Position numbers and translations under genes: made by a program. Positions 21,508 through 24,439 of a stretch of DNA of 24,439 nt are shown piece by piece; the first letter of the stretch is position 1; each line of letters starts with the position of its first letter. Under the pieces are notes generated by a model. The model did not search any database. It was not told the DNA's origin and was given only the letters and a program-made list of their open reading frames with translations. This DNA comes from a virus: positions 1 through 24,439 of IMG/VR virus record IMGVR_UViG_3300028837_002133; one strand, given 5' to 3'.

Positions 21508-21599
21508 TATAGTCCCTCCTAACATTTGTTAGTTAATGCCCTATTAATAAAAGCATATTTAATGTTCTTAATAGGTATCAGAACAAAATGCATTAAACA

Positions 21600-22124
21600 T
21601 TATCCCATACGACTTAGAATAATTAAATCACTATCACGTAAAAATGGTTTCAATATTCGCCACGCTGTGGCACTTGGAACCCCATGCATAAGATGTTCTA
21701 TTTGTGCTTGGTTACGGGCATAAGTAGTTCGTACAGATGCATATCCTTGGCTAACAACACCTAAATTTTCTACCTCAATATCAGGATCAATTCCATCTAA
21801 TAAAGCATGAGTAATTTCCCAACAAGCAATTTTAATTATTTCTGGAACGACGGCGTCGTCACCACGTGGAAATTCTAATTCTTGTGACGCTTCTGCGTCC
21901 CGAATTTCCTCTTCTGTTATATCATATTCATAACCATCGGCATCGTACAGGATACTATAAACAGCATGTTTATATCCTTTAAAATTAAGCCCGTCGATTA
22001 TACGTGTTGCCGCAACAAGAGCTTTAGGACGCTCAGTAGCATCTGAACCATACCACGCTTCTTCATGGAGTCGATTACTAAAATAACTATTAGCTTCTAC
22101 AAGTGTACCGTAATATGATGCCAT
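21600..22124 (-). CDS. Head-tail adaptor / connector protein
   Basis: This 174-residue protein has a strong AGGAG eight bases before ATG. The N-terminus (MASYYGTLVEANSYFSNRLH, then W..... ERPKALVAATRIIDGLNFKG) matches the pattern of phage head-tail connector proteins (gp6/gp15-like adaptor, sometimes called DnaT-like in databases): xYxxxxEAxxYFxxRxxxxxW with ALxxATRxID. A DAEASQELEFPRGD stretch and a helical EIIKIACWEITHALLDG follow, and then a short tail. It would form the ring below the portal. The neighbours (portal, small beta protein, scaffold) support this. It overlaps nothing and is followed by a 74-base gap. Confidence 0.8.
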   Translation of the reverse strand: MASYYGTLVEANSYFSNRLHEEAWYGSDATERPKALVAATRIIDGLNFKGYKHAVYSILYDADGYEYDITEEEIRDAEASQELEFPRGDDAVVPEIIKIACWEITHALLDGIDPDIEVENLGVVSQGYASVRTTYARNQAQIEHLMHGVPSATAWRILKPFLRDSDLIILSRMG

Positions 22125-22136
22125 TACTTAACTCCT

Positions 22137-22436
22137 CTAAATTGCAAGCCATTTGTAAGCTTGAGTAGCAGCGCCACCAATTACATAAATTTTTCGTGCA
22201 TCATCTATAGGAATTTCTACCTTTTCCCCAGCGGTAAGTGGCCAACCACTACCAACTGCCACTTGATTATTTTCTCCAACATAAATTGTGTCAGTATTTC
22301 CAGCAGTAGCTTCAATTGTAACACTATGAGATACATCAAAAGGTTCAGTCGTTAAAGCTTGAACCGCTACCCCTACAACACCATTATTTGTTATAAATTT
22401 TGACTTCGTTTGTTTTCCAATTATAACGGGAAGCAT
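22137..22436 (-). CDS. Small beta-rich head protein of unknown role
   Basis: This 99-residue protein starts MLPVIIGKQTKSKFITNNGV and ends in a KIYVIGGAATQAYKWLAI pattern. The central TDTIYVGENNQVAVGSGWPL then AGEKVEIPIDD suggests a compact beta-sandwich. Small proteins with xYVG....GxPLxxGExxxL and YVIGG near the end are frequent in phage head modules, where decoration of the capsid or portal vicinity is suspected. Ribosome binding site GGGGGA upstream. It ends in TAG, with an in-frame TAA two codons later; the AGGAG between them is the ribosome binding site of the next gene. Function is unproven. Confidence 0.7.
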   Translation of the reverse strand: MLPVIIGKQTKSKFITNNGVVGVAVQALTTEPFDVSHSVTIEATAGNTDTIYVGENNQVAVGSGWPLTAGEKVEIPIDDARKIYVIGGAATQAYKWLAI

Positions 22437-22439
22437 TTA

Positions 22440-24272
22440 TTAGTCCCCCTTTTTCTTTGTATTACGGCCACCACCACGCACAGGCTTTTTTGTCGTTTCT
22501 TTTAAAGTTGTCTCTGTTGCCGCTCCTCTTTCTTCTTGACCCTCTTTTTCAGGTTCAATGGAGGCATCAGGTACTCCACGAGCGGCTGGATTTTCTCCAC
22601 CCCCTTGTTGAACTGATGTTTGAGCAAGTAAAATACGTCGTGCCCGTTCTGCATGATCTTCACGAGCTTGTAAATATTCATCTTTGGGAAAACCGAGAGC
22701 CATGGAAGCAGTTTGCTCACTACAAAGTCCGGCTTCTTTAGCTTGAATAATGATACTTGGATCACTTGTTGTATATTCAGCTTGTTCAATTTCACGGAAA
22801 ATTTTATCCATTGTAATCACATCAATTTTACCGCTGAGTAGAGCCATTACAATATTTCTTGCTAATTCTTTCTTTATTGTTCTCCCCGGCACTGTATACA
22901 TCAAATCAGATAATTTTCCCGCTTCTGTGATGCGATCATCATCATTTTTAAGACTATAACGATCTGGATATTTAACAGTAGCGACGCGTTGTTTTTTAAT
23001 ATTTTTATCTTCAAAAGTCGCCCAATGATAAGCAATTTTTCGTTCGGCGCATTCTAAAATTAAACCAACATATGAAAGTCCAGCTTCTAAGCCTTGATCA
23101 CTTAATTTGAGTGCTTCAGCAGATGTTACTCGCCGGCCTACTTTATTTTGTACTGCTAAATTAACTAACTTACGAATATCGTCTTCAAGTTTTTCTTGCA
23201 ATTTAATTGATGCTTCTAAGGGTTCAGGAGAAGGGTGAATAAATGCAGGTTCTTGTGCGCGTAAATCATAAATACGTCCATGGGACGGTCCCACACGAGC
23301 TTCTTTAGTCATTGCTCGTTGACCGCCGGCTGTAGCAGTACCGTCTGGATTTACACCATGCTTTAAGTGGTCACCAACGGCTCGCATATCCTGTTGTTCA
23401 ACATAAAATGGAAAATTAGCTTTCAAGGCATAGGCAACGTCACTTGAACAAAGATTAAGTAATGCAACTTGATGTCTTGTTACATCTTTTATTAAACTGT
23501 CACCAATATCTAGCATAACAAAGGGAATTTGTCGTATAGCGAGGATAATTGGTTCTTCACCTGTTGCTGGCTCCCCGTCAGGGGTAATAGAATTCCCTTT
23601 ATCATCATAAAATTGAACACGAACAAAACCATCATCTTTGTCAATCCATAAAAGTCGATATCGCTCATATTCCCCACTCGGTAATTCAATAGCAGAAATA
23701 TCATGACTTATAAAATCAAGTCCCTTATCACGTAAAAGAAGTGCTTGAAATTCATTAGGTTCTTCTGGCTTTGTACAGGACCAAGAAAGAATGTCTTCTA
23801 TTTTATAACGATAGAGATATGGACGTGCTTTTCCAACGTCAGCAAGAGTCGGTCCAGTAATACGTGGCGAATCAATAAATACGCCGACTTTGCCCATAAC
23901 TAATAATTCAGTGAGAATATCAACCCCAACAAATGCATTCATAGATGTGCCGCGCATATCTACGCCCCCCGCTTCTCCTGCACATGCTTGCATATATGCT
24001 TGGCTACCACCTTGTCGAATAACATCTCGCATCCGTTGAAAAATTGCATTTCTAATATCATTAACAGCAGCTTTAACATATGCTGGTGTTGGTGATATCT
24101 CCATTCGATCATAATAATCTGTATCAGATTCACGTTCAGAGAATTTTTTCAAATTATTTTGAACAAAATATTGACCACCCTCATAACATTCACGCCATTC
24201 CTCCCAAAAAGACATATCATAGGCAATAGAAGGGTGACGCGTATCAATAATTCTAAACTTATCCTCTGCCAT
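22440..24272 (-). CDS. Portal protein
   Basis: This 610-residue protein is the first complete large gene of the head module. The N-terminal part (TRHPSIAYDMSFWEEWRECY, NNLKKFSERESDTDYYDRME, VKAAVNDIRNAIFQRM) has the layout of DUF4055-type phage portals. The middle contains VALLNLCSSDVAYALKANFP, FVEQQDMRAVGD and a C-terminal helical region (LSDQGLEAGLSYVGLILECA ERK) with the usual dodecameric-portal crown/stem pattern. The end is Lys/Arg/Gly-rich and disordered (KKPVRGGGRNTKKKGD). It forms the unique vertex for DNA packaging and joins the adaptor encoded downstream. The start is an ATG after an AGGA-rich stretch. The upstream terminase gene is not within the window. Confidence 0.85.
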   Translation of the reverse strand: MAEDKFRIIDTRHPSIAYDMSFWEEWRECYEGGQYFVQNNLKKFSERESDTDYYDRMEISPTPAYVKAAVNDIRNAIFQRMRDVIRQGGSQAYMQACAGEAGGVDMRGTSMNAFVGVDILTELLVMGKVGVFIDSPRITGPTLADVGKARPYLYRYKIEDILSWSCTKPEEPNEFQALLLRDKGLDFISHDISAIELPSGEYERYRLLWIDKDDGFVRVQFYDDKGNSITPDGEPATGEEPIILAIRQIPFVMLDIGDSLIKDVTRHQVALLNLCSSDVAYALKANFPFYVEQQDMRAVGDHLKHGVNPDGTATAGGQRAMTKEARVGPSHGRIYDLRAQEPAFIHPSPEPLEASIKLQEKLEDDIRKLVNLAVQNKVGRRVTSAEALKLSDQGLEAGLSYVGLILECAERKIAYHWATFEDKNIKKQRVATVKYPDRYSLKNDDDRITEAGKLSDLMYTVPGRTIKKELARNIVMALLSGKIDVITMDKIFREIEQAEYTTSDPSIIIQAKEAGLCSEQTASMALGFPKDEYLQAREDHAERARRILLAQTSVQQGGGENPAARGVPDASIEPEKEGQEERGAATETTLKETTKKPVRGGGRNTKKKGD

Positions 24273-24381
24273 TATTTTTTCCTCGTCGTGCTACTGCTCG
24301 TCTAATTCGCCATAAATCTAATCGTACTTGCAACCACTTTAATTTCAGTTTTTCCAGAGTTGATATAGGACGTTTCTTCAT
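24259..24381 (-). CDS. Possible 40-residue basic protein overlapping the portal start
   Basis: ATG at 24381 has GGAG eight bases upstream and opens 40 codons (MKKRPISTLEKLKLKWLQVR, then LDLWRIRRAVARRGKNNGRG) ending at TAA 24259-24261, 14 bases into the portal gene. It is strongly basic with Leu/Trp spacing of an amphipathic helix. It overlaps another frame (24302-24436) almost entirely, so only one is likely to be real. No family recognised. Confidence 0.35.
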   Translation of the reverse strand: MKKRPISTLEKLKLKWLQVRLDLWRIRRAVARRGKNNGRG

Positions 24382-24439
24382 TATATATCTCCAAGTAATC
24401 TGCGGCCTTCTTCAGAAGGTCTGGATCATCTTTCATACC
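24302..24439 (-). CDS. End of an upstream gene or small protein (runs off the window)
   Basis: The frame is open from the window edge through an ATG at 24436 (MKDDPDLLKKAADYLEIYNE, then a basic/hydrophobic end RFMAN) to a TAG at 24302-24304. It may be the C-terminus of a larger gene or a 44-residue protein. If the TAG is read through, nine more codons (TSSSTTRKK) lead to a TAA that overlaps the portal ATG as TAATG, the overlap style used at several other gene borders here. Which frame is translated in this region cannot be settled. Confidence 0.4.
   Translation of the reverse strand, partial: GMKDDPDLLKKAADYLEIYNEETSYINSGKTEIKVVASTIRFMAN

Noticed and set aside
21540-21575. Inverted repeat CCTATTAA/TTAATAGG between adaptor and scaffold genes
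   Set aside because: The 8-base AT-rich arms around a 20-base loop are weak and expected by chance in AT-rich DNA; there is no T-run after it on the transcript.
14084-24439. Genome-wide recoding of TAG as a sense codon
   Set aside because: Portal, coat, tape measure, hub and neck genes together have thousands of codons with no in-frame TAG. A recoded phage would show many. Only local readthrough remains possible.

Overview
The window is part of the late structural region of a tailed bacteriophage or prophage. It is AT-rich, and every credible gene lies on the minus strand, so transcription runs from high to low coordinates. Genes are tightly packed, often with TAATG or ATGA overlaps and with strong GGAGG-type ribosome binding sites. 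A P22-type coat protein, an approximately 1480-residue tape measure protein, duplicated tail tube proteins and a lambda G/T-type frameshifted chaperone indicate a long, non-contractile (siphovirus-like) tail. Nothing in the window identifies the host; bacterial Shine-Dalgarno sites are the only clue. There are no tRNAs, no CRISPR array, no integrase and no convincing plus-strand gene.

Layout in order of transcription. Head: an unresolved small upstream gene or gene end (24302-24439), portal (22440-24272), a small beta-rich protein (22137-22436), a head-tail adaptor (21600-22124), scaffold (20575-21507), the major coat protein (19052-20464) and a strong terminator (19006-19033). Accessory stretch: a one-helix membrane protein, a broken P-loop/sulfotransferase-like gene, a conserved unknown protein, an endonuclease VII-type HNH gene and a GT-A-like glycosyltransferase (16796-18979). 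Neck: a 730-residue repeat protein whose last 160 residues look like a head-closure protein (14601-16793), then a tail-terminator-like gene interrupted by one amber codon (14084-14566). Tail: two paralogous tube proteins, a palindromic terminator, the G/T chaperones with a -1 frame overlap, a minor tail protein, the tape measure protein, a beta-rich virion protein, a terminator, a second gene of the repeat family (frame-broken), a distal-tail-like protein, a large tail-tip/hub protein and two cysteine-rich proteins that share a metal-binding-like module.

The most unusual content is a modular repeat system. A blade-like repeat of about 44 residues (TPW...KLYLQSGQFTST.K.S) occurs ten times, as two blocks of five, in the neck gene, and in degraded form at the start of a tail gene 9 kb away. 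In both genes it is followed by the same cap and a second repeat (T[IL]xFxQ) and then by a virion domain. In the neck gene the junction carries a run of nine C and a perfect internal ribosome binding site and start; both other reading frames stop just inside that start. It therefore looks like a length-dependent switch between a fused and a separate neck protein.

A second surprise is that coat and scaffold proteins begin with the same short peptide (LLYxxPVLACF). Several frame lesions (amber, +1 shift in the tail repeat gene, +1 shift in the sulfotransferase-like gene, C9) lie close together in otherwise healthy genes. Each could be biology or sequencing error, and read-level data would decide.
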